64,000 bases of DNA from Azospirillum lipoferum 4B (GTDB lineage Bacteria; Pseudomonadota; Alphaproteobacteria; Azospirillales; Azospirillaceae), in assembly GCF_000283655.1 (NCBI RefSeq), contig NC_016624.1, forward strand, positions 372,001 to 436,000. The letters run 5' to 3'. Of the stretch, positions 30,310 through 41,539 are shown one piece after another. How positions within the stretch are numbered: position 1 is the first letter of the stretch; each line of letters starts with the position of its first letter. The notes under the pieces were generated by a model, which saw nothing but the letters and a program-made list of their open reading frames with translations, ran no database searches and was not told where the DNA came from. A program made the translations under genes and the position numbers.

Positions 30310-31236
30310 TCAGCGCCCCCAGCGCAGCACCAGCGGATCGACCCGCCGCGCCGCGTCCAGCAGCCCCTCGCGGCTGATCGGGTGCGGGTTGGCCACCGGG
30401 TGGCGCATCGCCTCCGACTTGATGACGCCGCCCTCCTTCATCAGGATCTTCGCAGTGGCGATGCCGCACTGGCGGTTCTCATGGTTGATCAGCGGCAGCC
30501 AGCGCCCATAGGCCGCCACCGCCGCCTCGCGGTCGCCGGCCAGGAACGGGTCGACGATCTGGCGGATGCCGTCGGGATAGCCGCCGCCGGTCATCGCCCC
30601 CGTCGCCCCGGCGTCAAGGTCGGCCAGCAGCGTGATCGCCTCCTCGCCGTCCCACGGGCCCTCGATGGCGTCGCCGCCCAGTTCGATCAGCGTGCGCAGC
30701 TTGGCGGCGGCCTGCGGCACCTCGATCTTGAAATAGGAAACGTTGGCGATCTCCCGCGCCATCCGTGCCAACAGGGCGGCGGAGAGCGGGGTTCCGCTGA
30801 CCGGCGCGTCCTGGATCATGATCGGGATGTCGATGGCGTCCGATACCCGCTGGAAGAACTCGACGATGCCGGCCTCCGGCACGCGGATGGTGGCACCGTG
30901 ATAGGGCGGCATCACCATCACCATTGCGGCCCCCATATCCTGGGCGCGGCGGCTGCGCTCGGCACAGGCGCGGGTGCTGAAATGGGTGGTGGTGACGATC
31001 ACCGGCACCCGGCCGGCGACATGGGCCAGCATCGTCTCCATCAGCACCGCGCGCTCGTCGTCGGTCAGCACGAACTGCTCGGAGAAGTTGGCGAGGATGC
31101 ACAGGCCGGTGGAGCCGGCGTCGATCATGAAATCGACGCAGCGCTTCTGGCCGTCGAGATCCAACTCCCCCGTTTCGGTGAAGATGGTGGGGACGACGGG
31201 GAAGACGCCGCGGTACGGGCGGGCGCTGGACGGCAT
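30310..31236 (-). CDS. araD: 2-keto-3-deoxy-L-arabonate dehydratase (DHDPS/NAL family)
   Basis: 308 aa. A (beta/alpha)8 barrel of the dihydrodipicolinate synthase superfamily; the Schiff-base Lys lies in VSYFKIEVP at about residue 170. The N-terminal GVFPVVPTIFTETGELDLDGQ is characteristic. Length and setting match A. brasilense AraD (not E. coli AraD), which converts 2-keto-3-deoxy-L-arabonate to 2-oxoglutarate semialdehyde. ATG 31236 is preferred (AAGGA upstream) to 31254. Located 35 bases after the lactonase stop, same operon. Confidence 0.88.
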   Translation of the reverse strand: MPSSARPYRGVFPVVPTIFTETGELDLDGQKRCVDFMIDAGSTGLCILANFSEQFVLTDDERAVLMETMLAHVAGRVPVIVTTTHFSTRACAERSRRAQDMGAAMVMVMPPYHGATIRVPEAGIVEFFQRVSDAIDIPIMIQDAPVSGTPLSAALLARMAREIANVSYFKIEVPQAAAKLRTLIELGGDAIEGPWDGEEAITLLADLDAGATGAMTGGGYPDGIRQIVDPFLAGDREAAVAAYGRWLPLINHENRQCGIATAKILMKEGGVIKSEAMRHPVANPHPISREGLLDAARRVDPLVLRWGR

Positions 31237-31271
31237 GGCGGTGGAATCCTTCATCGAAATCGGATCGGCAT

Positions 31272-32153
31272 TCAGCGCGACGGGGAACCGAACCGCCCGG
31301 GCGGTAGGCCGCGGACGCCGGGGTCGCACTCGAACAGCGCCCCGGCCAGCGGCTCCTCGGACCGGCCGTGCGCCGCGGTGGTGACGAACAGCCGGTCGAG
31401 GTCCGGACCGGCGAAGACGCAGGAGGTGACGCGGGAGACCGGCAGGGCGATGGCGCGGTCCAGACTGCCGTCCGGGCGGAAGCGGCTGACGCGCGCGCCA
31501 TCCCAATGGGCGACCCACAGGCACCCCTCGGCATCGCAGGTCATGCCGTCGGGGTAGCCGTCGGCCTCGCCGAAGCGGATGTGGACGCGCTTGCCCGACA
31601 GGCTGCCGTCGGCGCCGACATCGAAGGCACGGATGGTCCGCGCCGCGCTGTCGGTGTGGTAGATCGTCCGCCCGTCCGGCGACAGCGCCGGCCCGTTGGC
31701 GACGGTGTAGCCCTCGTCCACCCTGGTAACGGCGCCGTCGGGATCGATGCGATAGAAGCTGCCGGCCGGCGCCTCCTCCGCATCGTCCATGCTGCCGACC
31801 CACAGCCGGCCCTGGGCATCGGCCTTGCCGTCGTTCAGCCGGTTGCCCGGCCGGTCCGGCTCGATCCGCGCCAGTTCCTCGGCGATCACCGCCTGCCCCG
31901 GCTCCAGCAGCAGGCGGACCACCCGTCGGGAGCGCAGCCCGGCTATGAGGCCGTTGCCGTCGGCGCTCTCCACCAGCCAGCAGGCGGCGGCGTCAAGCTC
32001 CCACCCCGCCCGCGCCCCGTCGGACAGACCGTGGCGCAGGATGCGGGAGCCGCGGATGTCGACGAAGTAGACGGCATCCTGCCGCGGGGACCAGAGCGGA
32101 CCCTCCCCCAGCAGGGCCCGGGCCTGCCAGACGCAACGCGCTTCCTGCGCCAT
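31272..32153 (-). CDS. araB: SMP-30/gluconolactonase family L-arabinolactonase
   Basis: 293 aa six-bladed beta-propeller lactonase. Likely metal ligands: Glu17 (LLGEGPLW), Asn in NRLNDGKAD, Asn in VANGPALSPDG and Asp in DGYPDGMTCD. The family hydrolyses aldonolactones. Next to araD and in the same regulon as the sugar 1-dehydrogenase it is the likely L-arabinolactonase (AraB in Azospirillum nomenclature, unrelated to E. coli ribulokinase). Start 32153. First gene of the leftward operon, divergent from the LysR gene. Confidence 0.88.
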   Translation of the reverse strand: MAQEARCVWQARALLGEGPLWSPRQDAVYFVDIRGSRILRHGLSDGARAGWELDAAACWLVESADGNGLIAGLRSRRVVRLLLEPGQAVIAEELARIEPDRPGNRLNDGKADAQGRLWVGSMDDAEEAPAGSFYRIDPDGAVTRVDEGYTVANGPALSPDGRTIYHTDSAARTIRAFDVGADGSLSGKRVHIRFGEADGYPDGMTCDAEGCLWVAHWDGARVSRFRPDGSLDRAIALPVSRVTSCVFAGPDLDRLFVTTAAHGRSEEPLAGALFECDPGVRGLPPGRFGSPSR

Positions 32154-32253
32154 GCCGCTTCACTCCCCCTCGCACCCGGTGGCCGCCCATTTCAGGATTT
32201 GCGCCGGCAGCCATTCCAAAATTTGTTGACGACCCGAACGATAAGAGGCCTTT

Positions 32254-32272
32254 TGATAATCGTCCAATACGA
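32254..32272 (-). promoter_or_regulatory. 19-bp sugar-regulon box, copy 2 (lactonase/LysR intergenic)
   Basis: Minus strand TCGTATTGGACGATTATCA, 101 bp upstream of the lactonase start and 80 bp before the LysR start. TTGGAC followed 18 bases later by TATCGT gives a possible promoter for the leftward operon. A further related half, CAAATATCGTAT, lies at 32291-32302 toward the LysR gene. Confidence 0.75.
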
Positions 32273-32352
32273 AGATGGGCGCTTGCGATAGCAAATATCG
32301 TATCCCGGCATCCCATAACCCGGTGACGGCGCCCGACCGGAGGCAACCACCC

Positions 32353-33366
32353 GTGACCCCGCAACGCTTCCCCCCGAATTGGTTCCAGAAGGCCCGGCTG
32401 AAGCTGCGCCATCTCCAGCTGTTCGCGGCGCTCGACGAACACCGCAACCTGCACCGGGCCGCCGCCAGCCTGAACATGTCGCAGCCGGCGGCCTCCAAGC
32501 TGCTGGGCGACCTTGAGGAGACGCTGGGGATCGAGCTGTTCGACCGCCATGGCCGCGGGATCGAGCCGAACTGGTACGGCAGCCTCATGATACGCCACGC
32601 CCGGATGATCCTCAGCGAGTTGCAGGAAACCGGCGAGGAGTTGAACGCGCTGCTGGCCGGGCACAGCGGCCGGGTGTCGGTCGGCACGGTGATGGCTCCG
32701 GCGGTGGAACTGGTGGTGCCGGTCATCAGCAGCCTGACCCGCGAGCATCCCGGCCTGAAGATCGGCGTGGCGGTGGAGACCAGCGACGTGCTGGCCGAAC
32801 GGGTGCATCAGGGGGTAATGGATTTCGCCATCGGCCGCCTGCCCGGCCATTTCGACCCCACCGCATTCGATTATCAGGAGATCAGCAGCGAGGAGCTGTG
32901 CTTCATCTGCCGCGCCGGCAATCCGCTGCTGCAGCTCGGCCGCCCGTTGGCCGCCGCCGACCTGTCGGACGCCACCTGGATCCTGCAGCCGGTCGGCACG
33001 CTGCTGCGCGACCGGGTGGAGGCGCTGTTCCGCGCCGAGGGCGCCCGGCTGCCGCACAAGGTGATCGAAAGCGCGTCGCCGGTGATCTCGATGGCGATGG
33101 TGGCGGAGACCGAGTCGATCACCGTCTTCGCCCGCGCGCTAGCCCAGGTGTTCACGCCCGGCGGCTGCTACACGATCATGCCCTTCCACAAGCGCTTCAG
33201 CGTGGAGCCCTACGGCATCTTCTGGCTGAAGGACCGGCCGCTGTCGCCGGGGGCCCGCACCGTCCTGTCGGCCGTGCGCGCGGCGTCGGAACGCAAGATG
33301 CGCCAGCTCGCAGGATCGACGGCCGATATAGAAATGCATATCGGTTTGCCGAATAATCATATTTGA
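32353..33366 (+). CDS. gbpR: LysR-type regulator, GbpR-like
   Basis: 337 aa. N-terminal winged HTH (LKLRHLQLFAALDEHRNLHRAA, then MSQPAASKLLGDLEETLGIELFDR), followed by the LysR effector domain starting near residue 95 (GRVSVGTVMAPAVELV). Resembles GbpR, the regulator adjacent to the ChvE/SbpA sugar receptor in Agrobacterium and Azospirillum. Start is GTG 32353 after GGAGG; the frame is open upstream but across the promoter. Sits between the two sugar operons; the 19-bp boxes are candidate binding sites. Box 3 overlaps its own 3' end. Confidence 0.9.
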   Translation: MTPQRFPPNWFQKARLKLRHLQLFAALDEHRNLHRAAASLNMSQPAASKLLGDLEETLGIELFDRHGRGIEPNWYGSLMIRHARMILSELQETGEELNALLAGHSGRVSVGTVMAPAVELVVPVISSLTREHPGLKIGVAVETSDVLAERVHQGVMDFAIGRLPGHFDPTAFDYQEISSEELCFICRAGNPLLQLGRPLAAADLSDATWILQPVGTLLRDRVEALFRAEGARLPHKVIESASPVISMAMVAETESITVFARALAQVFTPGGCYTIMPFHKRFSVEPYGIFWLKDRPLSPGARTVLSAVRAASERKMRQLAGSTADIEMHIGLPNNHI

Positions 33367-33375
33367 CAGTTATGG
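33357..33375 (+). promoter_or_regulatory. 19-bp sugar-regulon box, copy 3 (chvE operon)
   Basis: Plus strand TCATATTTGACAGTTATGG, 110 bp upstream of the chvE-like gene, overlapping the last codons of the LysR gene. TTGACA within it could be a -35 element, though the -10 match (GATTGC) is poor, consistent with an activator-dependent promoter. Confidence 0.75.
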
Positions 33376-33484
33376 GAAAACGGAGGATTGCTAGGGACAC
33401 AAACCATCGCGTCCCACGCCGTCCGCGACACCGAAAGCGGGGGCTGCGAAACGCGTGCCGTAGAAACGGGGAGGATTCCGGTCC

Positions 33485-34588
33485 ATGTCGTCTCGTAAGC
33501 GTTCTTCCTTCGGTTCAAACCTCGCCGGCAAACTTGCCGGCCTCACCGTCGGCCTGCTGATCGCCGCCGGCTCCGCAGCCGCCCCGGCGATGGCCCAGGA
33601 CAAGCCGACCATCGGCATCGCCATGCCGACCAAGTCGTCGGCGCGCTGGATCGACGACGGCAACAACATGGTCAAGTATTTCCAGGAAAAGGGATACAAG
33701 ACCGACCTGCAATATGCCGAGGACGACATCCCCAACCAGCTCGCCCAGATCGAGAACATGGTCACCAAGAACGACAAGGTTCTGGTGATCGCCGCCATCG
33801 ACGGGACGACGCTGACCGACGTGCTGCAGAAGGCGGCGGAGCGCGGCGTGAAGGTCATCGCCTACGACCGGCTGATCCGCGGGTCCGCCAATGTCGATTA
33901 CTACGCCACCTTCGACAACTTCCAGGTCGGCGTGCTCCAGGCCGCCTACATCGAGAAGGCTCTCGGCCTGAAGGAGGGCAAGGGTCCCTTCAACATCGAG
34001 CTGTTCGGCGGCTCGCCCGACGACAACAACGCCTATTTCTTCTACAACGGCGCCATGTCGGTGCTGCAGCCCTACATCGACAGCGGCAAGCTGAAGGTGC
34101 AGAGCGGGCAGGTCGGCATGGACAAGGTGTCCACCCTGCGCTGGGACGGCGCGGTCGCCCAGGCCCGCATGGACAATCTGCTGAGCGCCTATTACAGCGG
34201 CAAGAAGCTGGACGCGGTGCTGTCACCCTATGACGGGCTCAGCATCGGCATCATCTCGTCGCTGAAGGGCGTCGGCTACGGCACTCCGGGGCAGCCGATG
34301 CCGGTGGTGACCGGCCAGGATGCCGAGGTCCAGTCGGTCAAGTCGATCCTGGCGGGCGAGCAGCGCTCCACCGTCTTCAAGGACACCCGCGAACTGGCGA
34401 AGGTCACGGTGGGCATGGTCGACGACCTGCTGGCCGGCCGCACCCCGCAGGTCAACGACACCAAGACCTACGACAACGGCAAGAAGATCGTCCCCTCCTA
34501 TCTGCTGAAGCCGGTCAGCGTCGACTCCACGAACTGGAAACAGGTCCTGGTCGACGGCGGCTACTACAAGGAATCGCAGATCAAGTGA
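33485..34588 (+). CDS. chvE: Multiple sugar-binding periplasmic receptor (ChvE/SbpA-like)
   Basis: 367 aa. Signal peptide cleaved after APAMA near residue 37, then a Peripla_BP_4 fold: [91 protein letters not shown]. Strongly ChvE/XylF-like. ChvE in Agrobacterium (virulence sensing) and SbpA in Azospirillum (chemotaxis) bind galactose, arabinose and related aldoses. RBS GGGGAGG before ATG 33485. First in an operon with gguA, gguB, sugar dehydrogenase and dehydratase. Confidence 0.93.
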   Translation: MSSRKRSSFGSNLAGKLAGLTVGLLIAAGSAAAPAMAQDKPTIGIAMPTKSSARWIDDGNNMVKYFQEKGYKTDLQYAEDDIPNQLAQIENMVTKNDKVLVIAAIDGTTLTDVLQKAAERGVKVIAYDRLIRGSANVDYYATFDNFQVGVLQAAYIEKALGLKEGKGPFNIELFGGSPDDNNAYFFYNGAMSVLQPYIDSGKLKVQSGQVGMDKVSTLRWDGAVAQARMDNLLSAYYSGKKLDAVLSPYDGLSIGIISSLKGVGYGTPGQPMPVVTGQDAEVQSVKSILAGEQRSTVFKDTRELAKVTVGMVDDLLAGRTPQVNDTKTYDNGKKIVPSYLLKPVSVDSTNWKQVLVDGGYYKESQIK

Positions 34589-34595
34589 GTGAGCG

Positions 34596-34634
34596 GCGCT
34601 GGAGCGGATGCCGTCCGGCACTCCGCTCCAGCGC
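34596..34634 (+). other. Intercistronic stem-loop after chvE
   Basis: Perfect 13-bp inverted repeat GCGCTGGAGCGGA (34596-34608) / TCCGCTCCAGCGC (34622-34634) with a 13-base loop and no T-run, eight bases after the chvE stop. Likely protects the upstream binding-protein mRNA from 3' decay or reduces downstream expression. Confidence 0.85.
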
Positions 34635-34672
34635 ACCGCCGGACCATGCAGGCGGGCGATCGGGGGTCATCC

Positions 34673-36243
<1,571 letters not shown>

Positions 36244-36247
<4 letters not shown>

Positions 36248-37443
36248 GCGCCGAATTGAATCTGCCCGCCGCCGCGCCGCGCCAGGCCTCCATGGCCAAG
36301 TTCCTGAAGAGCCACATGCGCGATTACGGCATGCTGATCTCGCTGCTGGCGATCGTGGCCTTCTTCCAATACATGACCAACGGCACGCTGCTGCAGCCGT
36401 TGAACCTGACCAACCTCGTCCTGCAGAACAGCTACATCGTCATCATGGCGCTGGGCATGCTGCTGGTGATCGTCGCCGGGCACATCGATCTGTCGGTGGG
36501 CTCCATCGTCGGCTTCATCGGCGCGCTCGCGGCCATCCTGATGGTGCAGTTCCACCTGCATTTCATCCCGACCGCCATCCTCTGCCTGCTGGCCGGTGCC
36601 GCCATCGGCGCGGCACAGGGGTATTGGGTCGCCTATTTCCGCATCCCGTCCTTCATCGTGACGCTGGCGGGCATGCTGGTCTTCCGCGGCCTCAGCCTCG
36701 CGCTGTTGGCCGGCCAGTCGGTCGGTCCCTTCCCGGTGGAGTTCCAGCGCCTCAGCTCCGGCTTCATCCCGGATGTCTTCGGCACGGCCGGCTTCCACAC
36801 CACCACGTTTCTGCTCTGCCTGGTGACGCCGGCGATCATCATCGGCCTCAGCGTCGCCGCCCGCATCCGCCGCCACCGCTTCGCCATCGAACAGGAGCCG
36901 CTACCGCTGTTCCTGCTGAAGAGCGCCGGGCTGTTCGCGGTGGTCGCCTATATCGGCATGCTGCTGGCCTCCTACAAAGGGCTGCCGAACGTCCTGATCA
37001 TCATGGCGCTGCTGATCGGCATCTATGCCTTCGTCACCCGCGACACCACCATCGGCCGGCGCATCTACGCGCTGGGCGGCAACGAGAAGGCCGCCAAGCT
37101 TTCGGGCATCGACACCCGCCGCCTGTCCTTCTACACCTTCGTCAACATGGGCGTGCTGGCCGCGCTGGCCGGCCTGATCTTCGCCGCCCGGCTCAACACC
37201 GCGACGCCGAAGGCCGGCGTGTCGTTCGAGCTGGACGTGATCGCCGCCTGCTTCATCGGCGGCGCCTCGGCGTCGGGCGGTGTCGGCCGGGTGACCGGTG
37301 CGGTGATCGGTGCCTTCATCATGGGCGTGATGAACAACGGCATGTCGATCCTCGGGATCGGCATCGACTGGCAGCAGGTAATCAAGGGTCTGGTGCTGCT
37401 CGCCGCCGTCTGCTTCGACGTCTACAACAAGGGCAAGGCCTGA
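36244..37443 (+). CDS. gguB: Multiple sugar ABC transporter permease (GguB)
   Basis: 399 aa, about 10 hydrophobic helices. BPD_transp_2 motifs: [56 protein letters not shown] and [21 protein letters not shown]. Length (about 400 rather than 320-350 aa) fits XylH/GguB. Start overlaps the gguA stop (ATGA). Only one permease in this operon, so a homodimer, in contrast to the two-permease operon at 22-24 kb. Confidence 0.93.
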
Positions 37444-37471
37444 GGCCTTCCGCCCCGACCGGACAATCGCC

Positions 37472-38410
37472 ATGACGCTCCCCACCCTCGGCCTCGTCGG
37501 TCTGGGAAAGATCGCCCGCGACCAGCATATCCCGGCCATTGCCGCCACCGGCCTGTTCCAGCTGGCCGCCGTGGTCAGCCCGGACGGCGCCTCAACCGAC
37601 GGCGTGCCGACCTTCCGCTCCCAGGCGGAGATGCTGGCGGCCCTGCCCGGCCTGGATGCCGTGGCGCTCTGCACCCCGCCCGCCGTCCGCCACGGCCTGA
37701 CGGTGGAGGCGCTCCGCGCCGGCAAGCATGTGCTGATCGAGAAGCCGCCCGCCGCCACCCTGTCGGAGCTCCACGATCTGGTGGCGGAGGCGGAGACCGC
37801 CCGCCGCACCCTGTTCACCGCCTGGCATTCGCAGTTCAACCCGGCGGTCGAGGAAACGAAGCGCCGGCTGGCGGAGGCGGATATCCGCAGCGTCGCAATC
37901 ACCTGGAAGGAGGATGTCCGGCGCTGGCATCCGGGCCAGGACTGGATCTTCGCGGCCGGTGGTTTCGGCGTCTTCGATCCCGGCATCAACGCCCTGTCGA
38001 TCCTGACCGACATCCTGCCGGCCCCGGTCTTCGTCCGCGCCGCCGAGCTGCATGCCCCGGCCAACCGCGACACGCCCATCGCCGCGACGCTGGAGATGTC
38101 GGCCGCCCCCGGATCCCGCATCGGCCGCGTCACCGCCGATTTCGACTTCCTCCAGCAGGGCGAGCAGACCTGGTCCATCGTGATCGAGACCGAAGACGGC
38201 CGCCTCGACCTCACCCATGGCGGCACCCGCCTGACGGTGGACGGCGTGCCGGTGCTGGCAGAGCCCGATACCGAGTACCAGCGCATCTATCGCCATTTCC
38301 ACCGGTTGATAGGCGATGGGGCGAGCGACGTCGACGCCCGCCCGCTGTCCCTGGTCGCCGACGCCTGCATGGTCGGGCGCTGGCACCGCACCGACGCCTT
38401 CGACTGGTAA
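37472..38410 (+). CDS. araA: L-arabinose/D-galactose 1-dehydrogenase (Gfo/Idh family)
   Basis: 312 aa. N-terminal Rossmann motif GLVGLGKIARDQHIPAI, the Gfo/Idh/MocA EKP motif as HVLIEKPPAA, and a C-terminal substrate domain with a central WKEDVRRWHPGQDWI. Length and context match A. brasilense L-arabinose 1-dehydrogenase (AraA there; unrelated to E. coli isomerase), which oxidises L-arabinose, and also D-galactose, to the lactone with NAD(P)+. Located 28 bases after gguB, in the transport operon. Confidence 0.9.
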   Translation: MTLPTLGLVGLGKIARDQHIPAIAATGLFQLAAVVSPDGASTDGVPTFRSQAEMLAALPGLDAVALCTPPAVRHGLTVEALRAGKHVLIEKPPAATLSELHDLVAEAETARRTLFTAWHSQFNPAVEETKRRLAEADIRSVAITWKEDVRRWHPGQDWIFAAGGFGVFDPGINALSILTDILPAPVFVRAAELHAPANRDTPIAATLEMSAAPGSRIGRVTADFDFLQQGEQTWSIVIETEDGRLDLTHGGTRLTVDGVPVLAEPDTEYQRIYRHFHRLIGDGASDVDARPLSLVADACMVGRWHRTDAFDW

Positions 38411-38482
38411 CGCCACAGCAACGCACCCCCAACTCCGGCGCCGCCGATCCGGCCCGCGCCCCAACCTGAAACCGGTGCCGAT

Positions 38483-40309
38483 ATGTCCGATACGAAGCCC
38501 CCCTTCCCCCCCAACTCTTCCGATTCAGGGCGTCGGCTGCGGTCGCGCGCGTGGTTCGACAACCCTGCCAACCCCGACATGACGGCGCTCTACCTGGAGC
38601 GCTACCTGAACTTCGGCCTGACGCGGGAGGAGCTGCAGTCCGGCGCGCCCATCATCGGCATCGCCCAGACCGGATCCGACCTCAGCCCCTGCAACCGCCA
38701 CCATCTGGTGCTGGCCGAACGTCTGCGCGAGGGCATCCGCACCGCCGGCGGCATCGCCATCGAGTTTCCCGTCCACCCGATCCAGGAGACCGGCAAGCGC
38801 CCGACCGCCTCCATCGACCGCAACCTGGCATATCTCGGCCTCGTCGAGGTGCTGCACGGCTATCCGCTGGACGGCGTGGTTCTGACCATCGGCTGCGACA
38901 AGACCACCCCGGCCTGCCTGATGGCGGCGGCGACCGTCAACATTCCGGCCATCGCCCTGTCGGTCGGCCCGATGCTGAACGGCTGGTTCCGCGGCGAGCG
39001 CACCGGCTCCGGCACCATCGTGTGGAAGGCCCGCCAGCTGATGGCGGCCGGCGAGATCGACTATCAGGGCTTCATCGAGCTGGTGGCCTCCTCGGCCCCC
39101 TCGACCGGCTACTGCAACACGATGGGCACTGCCTCCACCATGAATTCGCTGGCGGAGGTGCTGGGCATGCAGCTTCCGGGCTCCGCCGCCATCCCGGCCC
39201 CCTACCGCGAGCGCCAGCAGGCGGCCTACGAGACCGGCAAGCGCATCGTCGAGATGGTGCGCCAGGACATCAAGCCGTCGGACATCCTGACCCGCGACGC
39301 CTTCCTCAATGCCATCGTGGTCAACTCCGCCATCGGCGGTTCGACCAACGCGCCCATCCACATCAACGCCATCGCCAAGCACATCGGCGTGCCGCTGACG
39401 GTGGACGACTGGCAGACCCACGGGCTGGGCGTGCCGCTGCTGGTCAACCTGCAGCCGGCCGGCGAGTATCTGGGCGAGGATTTCCACCGCGCCGGCGGCG
39501 TGCCGGCGGTGGTGTCGCAGCTGATGCGCCAGGGCCTGATCCGCGAGGACGCGCCCAACGTCAACGGCCGGACCATCGGCGAGAACTGCCGCGACACCGA
39601 GATCCTCGACACCCGCGTCATCCACCCCATCGACGACCCGCTGAAGATCAACGCCGGCTTCGTCGTGCTGCGCGGCACCCTGTTCAACGCCGCCATCATG
39701 AAGACCAGCGTCATCTCCGACGAGTTCCGCGAACGCTACCTGTCCAACCCCAGCGATCCGGAAGCCTTCGAGGGCAAGGTCGTCGTCTTCGACGGTCCGG
39801 AGGATTACCACCACCGCATCGACGACCCATCGCTGGGCATCGACGCCTACACCATCCTGGTGATCCGCGGCGCCGGCCCCATCGGCTATCCGGGTGCAGC
39901 GGAGGTGGTGAACATGCGGCCCCCCGCCGACCTCATCAAGCAGGGCATCCATTCCCTGCCCTGCATCGGCGACGGGCGGCAGTCAGGCACCTCGGGCTCC
40001 CCGTCCATCCTCAACGCCTCGCCGGAGGCGGCGGCCGGCGGCAACCTCGGCCTTCTGCGCAGCGGCGACCGCGTGCGCATCGACCTGCGCCGCGGCAGCG
40101 CCGACATCCTGCTCTCCGAAGCGGAGCTTGCCGACCGCAAGGCCGCGCTGGAGGCGGCCGGCGGCTACCCCGCCCCGGCGTCGCAGACCCCGTGGCAGGA
40201 GATCCAGCGCGGCATCGTCGACCAGCTGGATGAGGGCATGGTGCTGAAGCCGGCGGTCAAGTACCAGCGCGTCGCCCAGACGATGGGGATCCCGCGCGAC
40301 AATCACTGA
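38483..40309 (+). CDS. araC: L-arabonate dehydratase (IlvD/Edd family)
   Basis: 608 aa. Fe-S dependent aldonate dehydratase. Cluster Cys residues lie in SPCNRHH and [12 protein letters not shown], and the third Cys-containing motif is [14 protein letters not shown]. The C-terminal [20 protein letters not shown] motif is conserved in sugar-acid dehydratases. Would convert L-arabonate to 2-keto-3-deoxy-L-arabonate, the substrate of the dehydratase at 30310 (AraC in Azospirillum nomenclature, not the E. coli regulator). Related xylonate or galactonate dehydratases cannot be excluded. Last gene of the chvE operon. Confidence 0.9.
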   Translation: MSDTKPPFPPNSSDSGRRLRSRAWFDNPANPDMTALYLERYLNFGLTREELQSGAPIIGIAQTGSDLSPCNRHHLVLAERLREGIRTAGGIAIEFPVHPIQETGKRPTASIDRNLAYLGLVEVLHGYPLDGVVLTIGCDKTTPACLMAAATVNIPAIALSVGPMLNGWFRGERTGSGTIVWKARQLMAAGEIDYQGFIELVASSAPSTGYCNTMGTASTMNSLAEVLGMQLPGSAAIPAPYRERQQAAYETGKRIVEMVRQDIKPSDILTRDAFLNAIVVNSAIGGSTNAPIHINAIAKHIGVPLTVDDWQTHGLGVPLLVNLQPAGEYLGEDFHRAGGVPAVVSQLMRQGLIREDAPNVNGRTIGENCRDTEILDTRVIHPIDDPLKINAGFVVLRGTLFNAAIMKTSVISDEFRERYLSNPSDPEAFEGKVVVFDGPEDYHHRIDDPSLGIDAYTILVIRGAGPIGYPGAAEVVNMRPPADLIKQGIHSLPCIGDGRQSGTSGSPSILNASPEAAAGGNLGLLRSGDRVRIDLRRGSADILLSEAELADRKAALEAAGGYPAPASQTPWQEIQRGIVDQLDEGMVLKPAVKYQRVAQTMGIPRDNH

Positions 40310-40333
40310 CGGCTGGGAGCTTTCGGGCGAAGT

Positions 40334-40362
40334 GCCGCCCTCCTGCAACGCGGTAGGGCGGC
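40334..40362 (+). terminator. Stem-loop at the end of the chvE operon
   Basis: GCCGCCCT (40334-40341) and AGGGCGGC (40355-40362), 25 bases after the dehydratase stop, without a T-run. Possibly a factor-dependent end. The DNA becomes AT-richer from about 40380. Confidence 0.4.
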
Positions 40363-40468
40363 GTCCGCCTTCGGCATTGAGGTTGACTGATTCTCTGTGT
40401 GTCTTGGCTCGCGTCATAGGACAATGGTACGAGCCGCAAAGGTACGCAGCACCAGAATGCGTGTTGGT

Positions 40469-41539
40469 TCAGTTTCTTATCTGAGACAGCACTAAATCCA
40501 GTCCATGGAAAGTAAATCGCCCGCGGTTTCCCTCTTCATAAGTCACGATAGCGATATCAAGTTGCTTCAATGCTTTCCCGAAATTTGGGTCTTCGCGCAT
40601 CGCAGGGCACACGAGCACACGCTGAGGAGGTGGCGTCTGGCCGGCACCATAAACCACAAGCTGACCCAAGGCCGTAAACCAGCTTTGGGTGCTTGAAGAT
40701 ACCTTAACCTCGAAAAGTATTTTCATATTTCCTTTTGGGCCAAGGACATAGAGGTCTGGACGCATGTCGAAACACATGCCATTTACTGCTTGATCGCCAA
40801 TCGTCTTTTGCAAGGCGTTAACAACACGCCCATGCTCTCTTCGGATGGTATATGTATCGCTTGGATAACCGCTGCCTGTGCCGTCCTGGTCATTTTCTGG
40901 CGTGAAGCCGCTGTCCGAATTGGCAGCTTTGCCAACAACGTTACTAAGCATTGAGCCGTCCATGGCTCCTTGGGCACGAATCTTGGCGATGGCTCGCAGA
41001 CGCTCGCATTCCTTGATATAAGCGCGCAGTCGTGGCAGGAAGCCGGGCGCATCGAGAGAGCCGATGACAAACACACGTTCTTCGACATTTTCTGAGCGAA
41101 GAATGGGTTCGTTTACGAAGCCGCGGATTCGCTTGGCAAACTCCGCCATGGACATCTGTCCGCCACGCCCGCCACCAAGTCCTCCCTTATGACCGAGGTA
41201 GAAATGTCCCTCGTCATCAACCAGGGTGCGACCGGCTGCCTGACGGTTTTCCGGATCTACAGGCAGGTTGATCTCCAAACTCGGACCGAGGACTTTAGCG
41301 TCATCCGCCGGTTCCAGAGAACTGCCAAACCAGCAAGGCCAGCGGTTATCGTCGAAGAGGTCGTTGGGGAAGTAACCCCACAAGCCAATTTCTGGGCACC
41401 AGAGCAGATCAGCCTTTGCGATGGATCCTCCCGGAGTTGAAAGCTTGCATGCATGCGATCTACACCCCTTTGCAACAAAGCTTGCCAATATCCGATTCCG
41501 GACATCAGTCACCTGATCTGGCGTTACCAAACGCAGCAT
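40469..41539 (-). CDS. Orphan PD-(D/E)XK nuclease-like protein
   Basis: 356 aa, no recognised full-length family. The C-terminal third has RPD (D262) followed by hydrophobic strand FEVK (E277, K279), and QLVVY (Q293, Y297), which together give the PD-(D/E)XK plus QxxxY layout of RecB/Cas4/restriction-type nucleases. The N-terminal 200 residues are uncharacterised, with a Gly-rich stretch (GGLGGGRGGQ) near the middle. Start ATG 41539 after GGGGGG; an upstream GTG-type extension is less likely. Base composition is visibly AT-richer than neighbours and codon use is less GC-biased, so probably acquired. No methylase or helicase partner is adjacent, and a role in restriction or phage defence is only conjecture. 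Confidence 0.6.
   Translation of the reverse strand: MLRLVTPDQVTDVRNRILASFVAKGCRSHACKLSTPGGSIAKADLLWCPEIGLWGYFPNDLFDDNRWPCWFGSSLEPADDAKVLGPSLEINLPVDPENRQAAGRTLVDDEGHFYLGHKGGLGGGRGGQMSMAEFAKRIRGFVNEPILRSENVEERVFVIGSLDAPGFLPRLRAYIKECERLRAIAKIRAQGAMDGSMLSNVVGKAANSDSGFTPENDQDGTGSGYPSDTYTIRREHGRVVNALQKTIGDQAVNGMCFDMRPDLYVLGPKGNMKILFEVKVSSSTQSWFTALGQLVVYGAGQTPPPQRVLVCPAMREDPNFGKALKQLDIAIVTYEEGNRGRFTFHGLDLVLSQIRN

Noticed and set aside
26892-30377. Very long open frame (over 1100 codons) on the plus strand
   Set aside because: It runs antisense through the porin and KGSA dehydrogenase genes; the translation is Arg/Gly/Ala/His-rich low complexity without any motif, the usual shadow of GC-rich coding DNA.
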